A DNA stretch of 40,571 nucleotides from an uncultured Alistipes sp. (lineage in GTDB: Bacteria; Bacteroidota; Bacteroidia; Bacteroidales; Rikenellaceae): contig CALYVN010000009.1 of the NCBI GenBank assembly GCA_945494785.1, positions 1 to 40,571 of the forward strand, given 5' to 3'. Under the pieces are notes generated by a model that saw nothing but the letters and a program-made list of their open reading frames with translations, was not told the DNA's origin and ran no database searches. Shown here piece after piece: positions 1-8,117 of the stretch. Position 1 is the first letter of the stretch. The number at the start of each line of letters is the position of its first letter. The position numbers and the translations under genes were made by a program.

Positions 1-211
1 TCACAATGTCGGATATATTTACATCCAATGCGTTGCATATCAAACATATTGTTTTTACGGTCAGATTGGTTCGTCCTGCCTCTATTCGGCTGAGATTGGA
101 ACGCTCTATGTCGCAACGGTATGCAACCTCCTGTACCGTGAGTTTCTTGTTGCGCCTTATATCCTTGATGCGCTTTGCAATGTTTTTGATTTCAACTTGA
201 TAATCTGTCAT
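1..211 (-). CDS. XRE/Cro-type helix-turn-helix regulator (3' end beyond window)
   Basis: The minus strand reads from an ATG at 211 to the window edge without a stop (70 codons), so the C-terminus is missing. The product is a small basic DNA-binding domain. After a basic N-terminal helix (KRIKDIRRNKK), TVQEVAYRCDIERSNLSRIE forms the helix-turn-helix with the usual SRIE(A)G recognition-helix end. This is typical of HTH_3/XRE repressors. It is transcribed away from the large lipoprotein gene at 371, and the gap between them holds that gene's promoter and a perfect palindrome, so it may control the neighbour, itself, or both (inference). What follows the HTH, for example a toxin-antitoxin or sensor domain, cannot be seen. 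Confidence 0.85.
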   Translation of the reverse strand, partial: MTDYQVEIKNIAKRIKDIRRNKKLTVQEVAYRCDIERSNLSRIEAGRTNLTVKTICLICNALDVNISDIV

Positions 212-234
212 AGGGTAAAAAAACTGTAAAAATT

Positions 235-265
235 TTTGTTATGCAAAGATTTGTTTATATATTTG
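235..265 (+). promoter_or_regulatory. Bacteroidota-type promoter of the lipoprotein gene
   Basis: TTTG at 235-238 and TATATTTG at 258-265, separated by 19 bp, match the TTTG / TAnnTTTG promoter of the phylum. Transcription would start near 272, leaving a leader of roughly 100 nt before the ATG at 371. Confidence 0.75.
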
Positions 266-273
266 CACCGTTA

Positions 274-289
274 GTATCATATATGATAC
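274..289. promoter_or_regulatory. 16-bp perfect palindrome, candidate operator
   Basis: GTATCATATATGATAC is a perfect inverted repeat. It begins about 9 bp downstream of the -7 box, at the expected transcription start of the lipoprotein gene. A dimeric XRE protein usually binds such a site, and an XRE gene starts 63 bp away in the opposite direction. Binding here would block initiation or elongation. The operator role is inference; the symmetry is seen directly. Confidence 0.55.
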
Positions 290-370
290 CATTGCGATAT
301 GCCCGAAACAGAATGCATAATTGAATATGAAACACTGATTTTTAACAATTTAACACACAATTATTACGTT

Positions 371-3300
371 ATGAAAAAACAATTTATGAAATGGACGGCA
401 TTGTTCTTGTCGGGAGCAATGCTGTTGAATGTGGGTTGTAAAAGTTACGACGATGATATCAAGGATATCAGAAATCGAATTGATGACCTTACATCTGTAA
501 CTATTGCGGATTTGCAGACGCAACTTTCCAACGCGCAGTCTGCAATTGCCGGAATTAACAAAACAATCGAGGAGTTGCAGTCTGCCGACAAAGCAAATGC
601 TTCTTTGATTGAACAACTCCGTAAGGATATGGAGACGGCGGATGCCGAGAATGCAAAGGCAATTAAAGACGCAATTTCCTACCTCGAAGGACTGAACAAG
701 AAGACATCTGATGCAGTAGATGCGCTTGACAAGACGCTCGGCGATCTCTCTGATAAGGTTGCAGGATTGGAGAACACCAATAAACAGAGTATTGATGAGG
801 TTCGTAATTTGTACAAATCCATGTCGGAAACACTCGATGCGTATAAACAGGCGCAGGCTCTTACCGACAAGGGACAAAATGACAAGATAGAGGAACTCGA
901 AAGTTTGCTTAAACAACTTCAAGGAAATGTTAAGACTCTTGAAGATGCCAATATTGTCAATCGTATGAGTACTGTTGAAGGTATTTTGGGAGCCGATATT
1001 GCTAATGTGCTGAAAGAGGCAGGTTATAGCAGCGTATCGGCGATGATTGCCGACTATGTTGCTGTAAAAGCCGAGGTAACCGGTATGAAAACCAATTTCA
1101 ACGCCTCTATAGATGCGGCTATTGCAGCGGCATCCGATGAGGATAACCACTATAAAATTACGAATGTCGCAGATTTGAAATCAGCTATTCAAGCCCTTTA
1201 TAATGGCATAGAGGCTTCCAATAAAAGAATAGATGCTTTGCAGAAAGACTTGGCTGCACAAATTCAGTCGATTGTATCTGTTCCGGAGTACACCGACGGA
1301 TCGTTCGATTTGACTACATACACGGTGGATGGTCAGGTTGTAGGCAATAGCGTGAAACTTGTGTATCGAATTGCTCCCGCTTCTATTGCAGAGACAATGG
1401 TTGCAGCAGGTGCTGATGCCGTTCAACTTTTGGTTAAGGAGGCGAAGACCCGCGCTACTGCACCATCGGCTCAAATCAATTCGATAAAAGCCGGCGAAGA
1501 GATCGGAACAATTGAGATTATGGCAACAATTAAGGATTGCCCTGCCGGTACATCCGTAAATGTTGCCCTCAAAATCAACAACAAGGTGCGCGGCGAAGAG
1601 GACTGCTTGCTCGAAAACGATGTGGTATCTGATTATGCAGGTGTCGTAGCAGGTGCTGTGGCCGATTATAAGGCTGTCGAGTTCGAAATAGAAAATGTCG
1701 AGGAAGTACACCAAATGCCATGGAATACGCCGAAAGAGAATAGTCTCGTTAAGCCCTTTGAGGATGCACACATTATTGCAAAAATAGGTGAAGACAGATA
1801 TGAATTATCGGATTTGAGAGGTCTTGTAGGCATCGATTTCGGTTCGGTACAGTATAAAGTGGCTACTGTGGCTACGCCTGCATCGGATGTGTTCGAGATT
1901 GTGAACCCTGCCGAGTCGGAGTTTGTCGATTTCCCTGCGAATGCGTTCACTGTTGCGTTTGCAAAAAATCTTGATGATGCCAATGTGGACAACAATGTGG
2001 TTGCCACTGCACAATTCCGAGTTAAGGTTGGCGAAACATATGCAAATCCGGTTTCTATTATTTCGAAATATATCGTAGGTCGCATTCGTGCAACATTCGT
2101 GTTCGGCGATTTGCAGATGCCGTGGAGTTATAAATGGCTTATGTTGCAGCAGTCCGACATGGGCGGATATTATGAGTTGCAACCTAGACCTGCAATCCTT
2201 TCCGATAATTTTGGCGAAGTTGCTGTTTCGGTAGATGAAGCGGGCATTTCGCGGGCATTATTTGAAAAGATTATAAATACGGGCACATGCGTCAAGAATC
2301 AAGAGAACGGCGTGGATATTCCTGTGAAAATATCTGCAAAGACAGATGGCGATGATTTGATTCTGTATGTTTCATTAGACGCAGCTTCTTACGAGTGGGG
2401 CAAGACATACAATGTTGAGTACGTTTATACTCACGATATTGCAGAATATACTGTAAAGGGAACTGTTGCTCTCGGAGCCGTGCCTGCCGACATTAAAGAG
2501 GAGATTATGGTTCCTATGGGTTGGGCAGACGCTTCTGCTATTGTCAAACTTGCGGATGTTTATACTAAATACCCTTACGGATTTGACGATGCTGCCGAGT
2601 TCCAGAGTGCGATGTTGCAACGAGGTAAAAATGACGAGGGTAATGGAAACGATGCTTTATTGATTATGCCTGCAACGACGGATAACCGTTACAATGTCGA
2701 GACAAAAGATTACGATGCTGTTGTTAACGGTACTTTCAGCAGTTTGGTTATTGAACCGGTCATTGCAGTCGCTCCTGCCGAAACTCCTGATGCTACCATC
2801 TCCGGTTCGATTGCAAAAGATGCTATCGAAGCAGATGGCGACAGTTTCCGTCAGATATGGAAGATGACAACGTGGTATGGTCAGAATGTGGAAGTTGTAG
2901 CAACTTACAATGTTGTTCTGCCGACATCTTCTGTATTCGAGATGGTGGCAAAGGATCTTTACATCAAGGATGGCGAGGTCAAGGCACTGGGTCGTATCTC
3001 CGAGGTTGATGGCGTTGCAAAATGGACGGTAGAGACCAAGTCGGAGATTGCCAACTATTTTAGCTGGAAAGCCGATGCATTCGAGGATGCTCAACTCTAT
3101 TTCAAGAAGATATCGAAAGATAATGATGGCGAAAACGGCAAGTATTACGCCAATGTAAATGTGGATGATACTCATAACCCTAAGATTGAATGGAATAATG
3201 GTGTTACAACCGAACGCGAGGTTGAGGTTCTGGCATACATAGGACTCGGCGCACGCAAAATCAATGTCGCAGAGACTGAATTTAAGATTGTTACGGGCGA

Positions 3301-3712
3301 TCCTATACAAAAATTTGAGCATGACGATATTGCAACGGCGTATGTCATTAATGCCGATGAGAGCGTGTCTGTAAATGCCAATCTGTTTGAGGGTCTGTCG
3401 ATTGTTGATGCAGATAAATCCCAAAATCAGTGGATAACTGAGGATAGCAAACTCGCAACAGACAAAGGCGTGTTCTCTACCGTATTTGCAACGCAGCCGT
3501 TGGATGGTTATCAATATGTAGATGGAGTCAACTTCAAGATTATGGATAATGACGGTTTTGACGGATTTGCAATTAATCAGCAAGGACAACTTGAATACAA
3601 TGGAGCAGGCGGTTCTATGCTTTTGCGCGATATCAATGTTAAAATCGAAGCCAGAATTAAGTATTGGCTCGGCGAAAAGACGGAAACATTCATTGTAACT
3701 ATCAAAAAATAA
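371..3712 (+). CDS. Large coiled-coil surface lipoprotein (1113 aa), function unknown
   Basis: Exported lipoprotein. An in-frame ATG at 299 exists, but the start at 371 puts a lipoprotein signal peptide at the N-terminus, with lipobox LNVGC and lipidated Cys23. The following KSYDDD resembles the acidic lipoprotein export signal that sends Bacteroidota lipoproteins to the cell surface. Residues of about 25-300 are heptad-like, rich in Asp, Lys, Leu and Ala (DIKDIRNRIDDLTSV onward), and predict long coiled coils. The rest, about 300-1113, is acidic and beta-rich, with no recognised catalytic motif. Similar N-termini are often named 'PL29 family lyase N-terminal domain', but nothing here supports lyase activity. 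Codon use is more AT-rich than in flanking housekeeping genes, which could mean horizontal acquisition. A strong terminator follows, so it is monocistronic. A surface stalk, adhesin or S-layer-like role is possible but unproven. Confidence 0.8.
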   Translation: MKKQFMKWTALFLSGAMLLNVGCKSYDDDIKDIRNRIDDLTSVTIADLQTQLSNAQSAIAGINKTIEELQSADKANASLIEQLRKDMETADAENAKAIKDAISYLEGLNKKTSDAVDALDKTLGDLSDKVAGLENTNKQSIDEVRNLYKSMSETLDAYKQAQALTDKGQNDKIEELESLLKQLQGNVKTLEDANIVNRMSTVEGILGADIANVLKEAGYSSVSAMIADYVAVKAEVTGMKTNFNASIDAAIAAASDEDNHYKITNVADLKSAIQALYNGIEASNKRIDALQKDLAAQIQSIVSVPEYTDGSFDLTTYTVDGQVVGNSVKLVYRIAPASIAETMVAAGADAVQLLVKEAKTRATAPSAQINSIKAGEEIGTIEIMATIKDCPAGTSVNVALKINNKVRGEEDCLLENDVVSDYAGVVAGAVADYKAVEFEIENVEEVHQMPWNTPKENSLVKPFEDAHIIAKIGEDRYELSDLRGLVGIDFGSVQYKVATVATPASDVFEIVNPAESEFVDFPANAFTVAFAKNLDDANVDNNVVATAQFRVKVGETYANPVSIISKYIVGRIRATFVFGDLQMPWSYKWLMLQQSDMGGYYELQPRPAILSDNFGEVAVSVDEAGISRALFEKIINTGTCVKNQENGVDIPVKISAKTDGDDLILYVSLDAASYEWGKTYNVEYVYTHDIAEYTVKGTVALGAVPADIKEEIMVPMGWADASAIVKLADVYTKYPYGFDDAAEFQSAMLQRGKNDEGNGNDALLIMPATTDNRYNVETKDYDAVVNGTFSSLVIEPVIAVAPAETPDATISGSIAKDAIEADGDSFRQIWKMTTWYGQNVEVVATYNVVLPTSSVFEMVAKDLYIKDGEVKALGRISEVDGVAKWTVETKSEIANYFSWKADAFEDAQLYFKKISKDNDGENGKYYANVNVDDTHNPKIEWNNGVTTEREVEVLAYIGLGARKINVAETEFKIVTGDPIQKFEHDDIATAYVINADESVSVNANLFEGLSIVDADKSQNQWITEDSKLATDKGVFSTVFATQPLDGYQYVDGVNFKIMDNDGFDGFAINQQGQLEYNGAGGSMLLRDINVKIEARIKYWLGEKTETFIVTIKK

Positions 3713-3743
3713 GTTTTTGATAATTGGTTAATGTTTTTGTGCG

Positions 3744-3776
3744 CGGAGGAAGATTCGCTCTTCCTCCGTTTTTTTG
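3744..3776 (+). terminator. Intrinsic terminator of the lipoprotein gene
   Basis: CGGAGGAAGA (3744-3753) pairs perfectly with TCTTCCTCCG (3759-3768) across a TTCGC loop and is followed by seven T residues. Confidence 0.93.
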
Positions 3777-3847
3777 TTTGTTTTGAGGAGCCCATGTCTT
3801 GAATATGTTTAATTATACATATTTTAATTCGATATAATACATAAAAA

Positions 3848-3878
3848 ATTGCCAATTCCCGAAAAATGTGTAACTTTG
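3848..3878 (+). promoter_or_regulatory. rpsA promoter
   Basis: ATTG at 3848-3851, a 19-bp spacer, then TAACTTTG at 3871-3878, a match to the phylum consensus. The predicted leader before the ATG at 3964 is about 80 nt and AT-rich near the start codon, with no Shine-Dalgarno sequence, as expected for these ribosomes. Confidence 0.75.
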
Positions 3879-3963
3879 CAGACTCTCGTGCATTAAAGGG
3901 CGCGGAAGCGAACAGAATTATTAACTTTTTAACGGGCGATTGTATCGCAAAAATTTTTCCACA

Positions 3964-5748
3964 ATGGAGAACAATGTAAAGGTAGCAAACGAGAATTTCG
4001 ATTGGAGCGCGTTTGAGAGCGAGTCGAATCTGTACGACCAGCCGAAAGAGCAGATTGCCGAGGAGTACGGCAAATCGATGTCCAACATCGCAGTCGGCGA
4101 AACGGTCGAGGGTACGGTAACCGAAATCAACAAGCGCGAGGTAATCGTAAATATCGGCTACAAAAGCGAAGGCGTGATTCCTGCATCGGAGTTCCGCTAC
4201 AATGCCGAATTGAAGGTCGGCGACAAAGTCGAAGTTTATGTAGAATCGGTTGAGGACAAGGTCGGCCAACTGCTGCTCTCGCACAAGAAGGCTCGCCAAC
4301 TCAAATCGTGGGATCGCGTCAATGAGGCTTTGGCCAACGACGAAATCATCAAGGGTTATGTCAAGTGCCGCACCAAGGGCGGTATGATTGTCGATGTATT
4401 CGGCATCGAAGCGTTCCTGCCGGGTTCGCAAATCGACGTAAAGCCTATCCGCGATTACGATGTATATGTCGATAAGACGATGGAATTCAAGGTTGTCAAG
4501 ATAAATCAGGAGTTCCGCAATGTAGTCGTTTCCCACAAGGCTCTTATCGAGGCCGAGTTGGAGGCACAGAAGGAGATTATCATGTCCAAGTTGGAGAAGG
4601 GACAGATTCTCGAAGGTACGGTCAAGAACATCACCTCTTACGGTGTGTTCATCGACCTTGGCGGTGTCGATGGTCTCATTCACATCACCGACCTTTCGTG
4701 GGGTCGTGTCAATCATCCGGAGGAGATTGTACATCTCGACGAGAAACTGCAAGTCGTTATTCTCGATTTCGACGAGAACAAGAAGCGTATCGCTCTCGGC
4801 TTGAAGCAACTCGTTCCGCACCCTTGGGAGTCTTTGGATGCCAACCTCAAAGTCGGTGACAAAGTTAAGGGCAAGGTTGTCGTTATGGCCGATTACGGCG
4901 CATTCGTCGAGATTGCACCGGGTGTAGAGGGTCTGATTCACGTTTCGGAGATGTCGTGGAGCCAGCACCTGCGTTCGGCACAAGATTTCTTGAAGGTTGG
5001 CGACGAGGTTGAGGCAGTTATTCTGACTCTCGACCGTGCAGAGCGCAAGATGTCGCTCGGCATCAAGCAACTGACCGCAGACCCATGGGAGAACATCGAG
5101 CAGAAATATCCTGTCGGTACCAAATGCACTGCCAAAGTGCGCAACTTTACCAATTTCGGCGTATTCGTCGAGATTGAGGAGGGCATCGACGGTTTGATTC
5201 ATATCTCCGACCTCTCGTGGACCAAGAAGGTTAAGCACCCGGGCGAATTTACCCAAGTCGGTGCCGATATCGACGTAATCGTTCTCGAAATCGACAAGGA
5301 GAACCGTCGTTTGAGCCTTGGCCACAAACAGTTGGAGGAGAATCCGTGGAACGCAATCGAGGAGCAGTTCGCTGTCGATACTGTTCACGCGGGCAAGATT
5401 GTCGAACTGACCGACAAGGGCGCAGTTGTGTCGCTTGCCGAGAATGTCGAGGGCTTCGCTCCGGCACGTCAGTTGGTTAAGGAGGACGGTACGACTTTGA
5501 AGGCAGGCGAGACCGCCGATTTCAAGGTTATCGAGTTCTCCAAGGCAACCAAGCGCATCACCCTTTCGCACACCCGCATCTTCGACGATGCAAAGCGTGC
5601 AGAGGCTGCTGCCGACAAGGCCGAGAAGAAGGCTGCTGCCGAGGCTACCAAGTCTTCGGTCAAGAAGATTCAGGCTTCGGTCGAGAAGACCACTTTGGGC
5701 GATATCGCCGGTCTGGCCGAGTTGAAGGCACAGTTGGAGAAGAAATAA
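3964..5748 (+). CDS. rpsA: 30S ribosomal protein S1
   Basis: S1 binds mRNA on the small subunit and helps load messages, which matters in a phylum that hardly uses Shine-Dalgarno pairing. The 594-aa protein holds six consecutive S1 (OB-fold) repeats, at about residues 44-108, 125-198, 212-283, 298-370, 385-457 and 470-540. Repeats 3-5 carry the typical YGVFIDL/YGAFVEI and GLIH(I/V)S/TDLSW cores. The first two repeats are the divergent ribosome-docking type. A short Ala/Lys/Glu-rich tail ends the protein. The ATG at 3964 (MENNVK) is preferred to the in-frame ATG at 3940, which adds only MYRKNFST. Own promoter upstream and terminator downstream point to a single-gene transcript. Confidence 0.96.
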   Translation: MENNVKVANENFDWSAFESESNLYDQPKEQIAEEYGKSMSNIAVGETVEGTVTEINKREVIVNIGYKSEGVIPASEFRYNAELKVGDKVEVYVESVEDKVGQLLLSHKKARQLKSWDRVNEALANDEIIKGYVKCRTKGGMIVDVFGIEAFLPGSQIDVKPIRDYDVYVDKTMEFKVVKINQEFRNVVVSHKALIEAELEAQKEIIMSKLEKGQILEGTVKNITSYGVFIDLGGVDGLIHITDLSWGRVNHPEEIVHLDEKLQVVILDFDENKKRIALGLKQLVPHPWESLDANLKVGDKVKGKVVVMADYGAFVEIAPGVEGLIHVSEMSWSQHLRSAQDFLKVGDEVEAVILTLDRAERKMSLGIKQLTADPWENIEQKYPVGTKCTAKVRNFTNFGVFVEIEEGIDGLIHISDLSWTKKVKHPGEFTQVGADIDVIVLEIDKENRRLSLGHKQLEENPWNAIEEQFAVDTVHAGKIVELTDKGAVVSLAENVEGFAPARQLVKEDGTTLKAGETADFKVIEFSKATKRITLSHTRIFDDAKRAEAAADKAEKKAAAEATKSSVKKIQASVEKTTLGDIAGLAELKAQLEKK

Positions 5749-5780
5749 TCCGCAAGGAGGAACATATTCTCTATAAGCAG

Positions 5781-5814
5781 TCAGCCGCACCAAAAAGTGC
5801 GGCTGATCTTTTTT
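5781..5814 (+). terminator. rpsA intrinsic terminator
   Basis: TCAGCCGCAC (5781-5790) pairs with GTGCGGCTGA (5797-5806) around a CAAAAA loop, followed by a T-rich tract (TCTTTTTT). It lies 33 bp after the rpsA stop. Confidence 0.93.
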
Positions 5815-6102
5815 GGCGGATGGACGATACCTCGACCTGGAAAGTTTAGCAACCTGGGAGCCTTTAAGGATATTAAGGTTGTACAACACAAAAGGCTTCC
5901 TTTCGGACAAAGTCCCCCTTTACAGAACTGTGGCGACAGGAGAGTGCAATAAATTTATTTATTGCCGAGCCGCCAAAGCAGAAGAGCCAAAGGCTCAAAG
6001 GGGTATTTAGGGGGATAGGTAACAAGTAAAAGAAAAAAAAACAGACAACCTATCTGCCGTTACCTTTCCGTTCCTTGCTCCGAGTAATTGTTGCACCTAC
6101 CT
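5815..6102. other. Non-coding stretch with partial terminator repeat and hairpins
   Basis: No convincing gene in about 290 bp. A 22-bp segment at 5885-5906 is repeated exactly at 6103-6124, where it forms the left arm of the next terminator; here the right arm is missing. Other structure: a 9-bp inverted repeat GCAATAAAT/ATTTATTGC (5946-5965) and GAGCC-AAA-GGCTC (5984-5996). The only plus-strand ORF of any size (5813-6010, 65 codons) has no domain or promoter. The stretch may be the remnant of a small mobile or repeated intergenic element (inference). Confidence 0.5.
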
Positions 6103-6139
6103 AACACAAAAGGCTTCCTTTCGGGAAGCCTTTTGTGTT
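6103..6139. terminator. Bidirectional terminator between rpsA region and the rpmB cluster
   Basis: A 16-bp perfect stem (6103-6118 with 6124-6139) with a 5-nt TTTCG loop. Its core GGCTTCC/GGAAGCC is followed by TTTTGTGTT on either strand, so it should stop transcription from both sides. On the minus strand it ends the rpmB-rpmG-DUF4295 transcript 41 bp past the last stop. Confidence 0.85.
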
Positions 6140-6179
6140 AAGGAATACTCCTTAGCCACAAATATCGTCGTTTATGCAA

Positions 6180-6329
6180 CTATTTCATAAACTCCTGTAC
6201 TTGGTCGTTCGGTACGATTGCCTCTTTGAATACATAGGCACCGGTCTTCTCCGACTTAACCATCTTGATGCACTTGGTAAACTGCTTACCAACGCCGGTT
6301 TTCAGGGTTGCGACTACTTTCTTTGCCAT
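6180..6329 (-). CDS. DUF4295 small basic ribosomal protein (probable bL38)
   Basis: A 49-aa Lys-rich protein starting MAKKVVATLKTGVGKQ and ending at a TAG at 6180-6182. This is the DUF4295 family, found in Bacteroidota immediately after rpmB and rpmG. From memory, the Flavobacterium johnsoniae 70S structure revealed a new large-subunit protein, bL38, and I believe this is that family; the family match is firmer than the bL38 name. It lies 10 bp downstream of rpmG in the same direction and just before a terminator, so it is the third gene of a ribosomal-protein transcript. Confidence 0.85.
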   Translation of the reverse strand: MAKKVVATLKTGVGKQFTKCIKMVKSEKTGAYVFKEAIVPNDQVQEFMK

Positions 6330-6339
6330 AACTCACTTT

Positions 6340-6522
6340 TTATTTGATTTCACGATGTACAGTTACCCGCTTCAAATAAGGATTGTACTTTTTACGCTCC
6401 AAACGGTCAGGGGTATTCTTCTTGTTTTTGGTGGTGATATAGCGGGACATTCCCGGTACGCCACTCTCTTTTTGTTCGGTGCATTCGAGAATCACCTGAA
6501 CACGGTTACCTTTCTTTGCCAT
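6340..6522 (-). CDS. rpmG: 50S ribosomal protein L33 (bL33)
   Basis: A 60-aa basic protein with the L33 layout: [17 protein letters not shown], the [23 protein letters not shown] core, and a basic C-terminus. Only one cysteine (in ECTEQ) is present, so the two CxxC zinc pairs of the zinc-binding form are absent; this is the zinc-independent type. It lies between rpmB (16 bp upstream) and the DUF4295 gene, the conserved Bacteroidota order. Confidence 0.96.
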   Translation of the reverse strand: MAKKGNRVQVILECTEQKESGVPGMSRYITTKNKKNTPDRLERKKYNPYLKRVTVHREIK

Positions 6523-6538
6523 TGTTGCTTAACGGTTT

Positions 6539-6772
6539 TTAGTAAATTTTCTTGGGTGCGACAGCGTCTTTGAGAGCGGCAGCAAGACCCTTTTTGTTGA
6601 TTGTTTTGATTCCGGAAGTGGAGACCTTCAAGGTAATCCAACGGCCTTCCTCCTCCGACCAGAAACGCTTAGTCTTCAAATTAGGCGAAAACTTGCGCTT
6701 GGTTTTGAGGTTGGAGTGCGAAACATTGTTTCCCACAACAGCCACTTTTCCTGTAATTTCGCAGACTTTCAT
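6539..6772 (-). CDS. rpmB: 50S ribosomal protein L28 (bL28)
   Basis: A 77-aa L28 protein beginning MKVCEITGKVAVVGNNVSHS, with the conserved NLKTKRKFSPNL and RWITLKVSTSGIKTINKKG segments. One N-terminal Cys is kept, but there is no full zinc-ribbon set. First gene of the rpmB-rpmG-DUF4295 unit, with its own promoter upstream. Confidence 0.97.
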   Translation of the reverse strand: MKVCEITGKVAVVGNNVSHSNLKTKRKFSPNLKTKRFWSEEEGRWITLKVSTSGIKTINKKGLAAALKDAVAPKKIY

Positions 6773-6809
6773 TGTTGATGAATTTTTAATTTATCCCCGA
6801 TATGGGATG

Positions 6810-6840
6810 CAAATATAGTAATAAATTCTTAAATCGCAAT
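6810..6840 (-). promoter_or_regulatory. Promoter of rpmB-rpmG-DUF4295
   Basis: On the minus strand, ATTG (complement of 6837-6840), a 19-bp spacer, then TATATTTG (complement of 6810-6817). The -7 box lies 37 bp before the rpmB start at 6772. Confidence 0.75.
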
Positions 6841-6881
6841 GTCCTTGTCCGTTTTTTCGTTGTCGGAGGCTCGGTGAGGCA

Positions 6882-8117
6882 TCAGTGCAACTGCTCATAG
6901 AGCAGTGCAACGGCGTATGCCGAAGCCCGCGAGATTATTTGCGAGCGGTCTGTTCCGCAGTCGCGCAATACGGCAAAACTCCTCTCGGGCGTCGCTATGC
7001 CTATCCAGACCGTGCCGACAGGCTTTTGTGCCGTGCCTCCCGTCGGTCCTGCTATTCCCGTGGTCGATACGGCAAAATCGGCATGCGCCACCCTCTTTGC
7101 ACCTTCGGCCATCTGTCGGGCAACCTGCTCCGATACCGCTCCGTACTGCTTTATGTCGTCGGGATTGACTCCCAACACCTCCGCTTTCGCCTCGTTGGAA
7201 TACGACACCACACCGCATAAAAAGTATTGCGACGCACCTGCCTGTGCCGTGAACAGCGAGGCTATCGCACCGCCCGTGCAACTCTCCGCCACAGCCAGCG
7301 TCTGCTTGCGCTCGATAAGGCGGTTATGTACCAACTCCTGCATCGAGGCCTGCTCGAATCCGACGATGTTGGCAGGTATTATCGCATACAACTTTTCGAA
7401 TTCGCGGTCTATCTCTGCTCTTACGCTCTCGCCATCGACCTCGTATGCCGACAATCGCAACCTTACCACATTCGGCGCAGGCAGATAGGCGAGTTTCAAC
7501 CCCTTCGGCAAAGCATTCTCCCACTCCGCAATGCGCTCGGCAAGCATCGACTCGGCAATTCCCGAAGTAATCATCGTGCGATGCACAATCGCCCGCAATG
7601 CAAACCGTTTGTGCAGACGCGGCATCACTTCGTCCTCCATCAAGTGCTTCATCTCGAACGGCACACCGGGGAGCGATACCACCACCTTGCCTTTGCGCTC
7701 GAACCACATACCCGGGGCTGTGCCGTGGGCGTTGAACAGCACCGTGCAACACTCCGGCACCATAGCCTGTCCCCGATTGAGGTCGTTGAATGCGATGCCG
7801 CGTCGTGCAAGCAGAGTGCGAACATGGTCGGCTACCTGCTCATCGTATCTCAATTGCGAGCCGAAATAACGTGTCAGCGTATGTTTGGTAATGTCGTCCT
7901 TTGTCGGCCCGAGACCGCCCGTGATGATTACGATGTCGTAGTCGTGCAGTGCGTGGTCGAGTGCCTCGATGATTTGCACCGCATCGTCTCCTATCGAAGT
8001 GCGTTCGCCGACGGTAATTCCCGCACGGTTGAGAGCCTGTGAGATGTATTGCGAGTTAGTGTCGAGAATCTGACCTATCAGAATCTCGTCGCCGATGGTT
8101 ATGATTTCGGATTTCAT
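6882..8117 (-). CDS. cinA: CinA-like protein / nicotinamide-nucleotide amidohydrolase
   Basis: A 411-aa two-domain CinA. The N-terminal MoaB/MogA-like domain (about residues 1-170) starts MKSEIITIGDEILIGQ and carries the GGLGPTKDD loop; in the family it acts as an ADP-ribose pyrophosphatase. The C-terminal PncC-type domain (about 250-411) has the AVAESCTGG active-site segment and TGIAGPTGG, and deamidates NMN for NAD salvage. The start at 8117 fits the family N-terminus and overlaps the upstream gene's TGA in an ATGA arrangement, so the two are translationally coupled. An in-frame upstream ATG at 8177 would lie inside the upstream gene and is rejected. Cytosolic. Confidence 0.93.
   Translation of the reverse strand: MKSEIITIGDEILIGQILDTNSQYISQALNRAGITVGERTSIGDDAVQIIEALDHALHDYDIVIITGGLGPTKDDITKHTLTRYFGSQLRYDEQVADHVRTLLARRGIAFNDLNRGQAMVPECCTVLFNAHGTAPGMWFERKGKVVVSLPGVPFEMKHLMEDEVMPRLHKRFALRAIVHRTMITSGIAESMLAERIAEWENALPKGLKLAYLPAPNVVRLRLSAYEVDGESVRAEIDREFEKLYAIIPANIVGFEQASMQELVHNRLIERKQTLAVAESCTGGAIASLFTAQAGASQYFLCGVVSYSNEAKAEVLGVNPDDIKQYGAVSEQVARQMAEGAKRVAHADFAVSTTGIAGPTGGTAQKPVGTVWIGIATPERSFAVLRDCGTDRSQIISRASAYAVALLYEQLH

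Noticed and set aside
299..370. N-terminal extension of the large lipoprotein from the ATG at 299
   Set aside because: It would bury the signal peptide and lipobox; the start at 371 is consistent with export.
3577..5910. 777-codon open frame on the minus strand across rpsA
   Set aside because: It is antisense to rpsA, whose six S1 repeats are unmistakable; the frame is open only because of codon bias.
5813..6010. 65-codon plus-strand ORF after the rpsA terminator
   Set aside because: It starts inside the terminator tail, has no upstream promoter and no recognisable domain.
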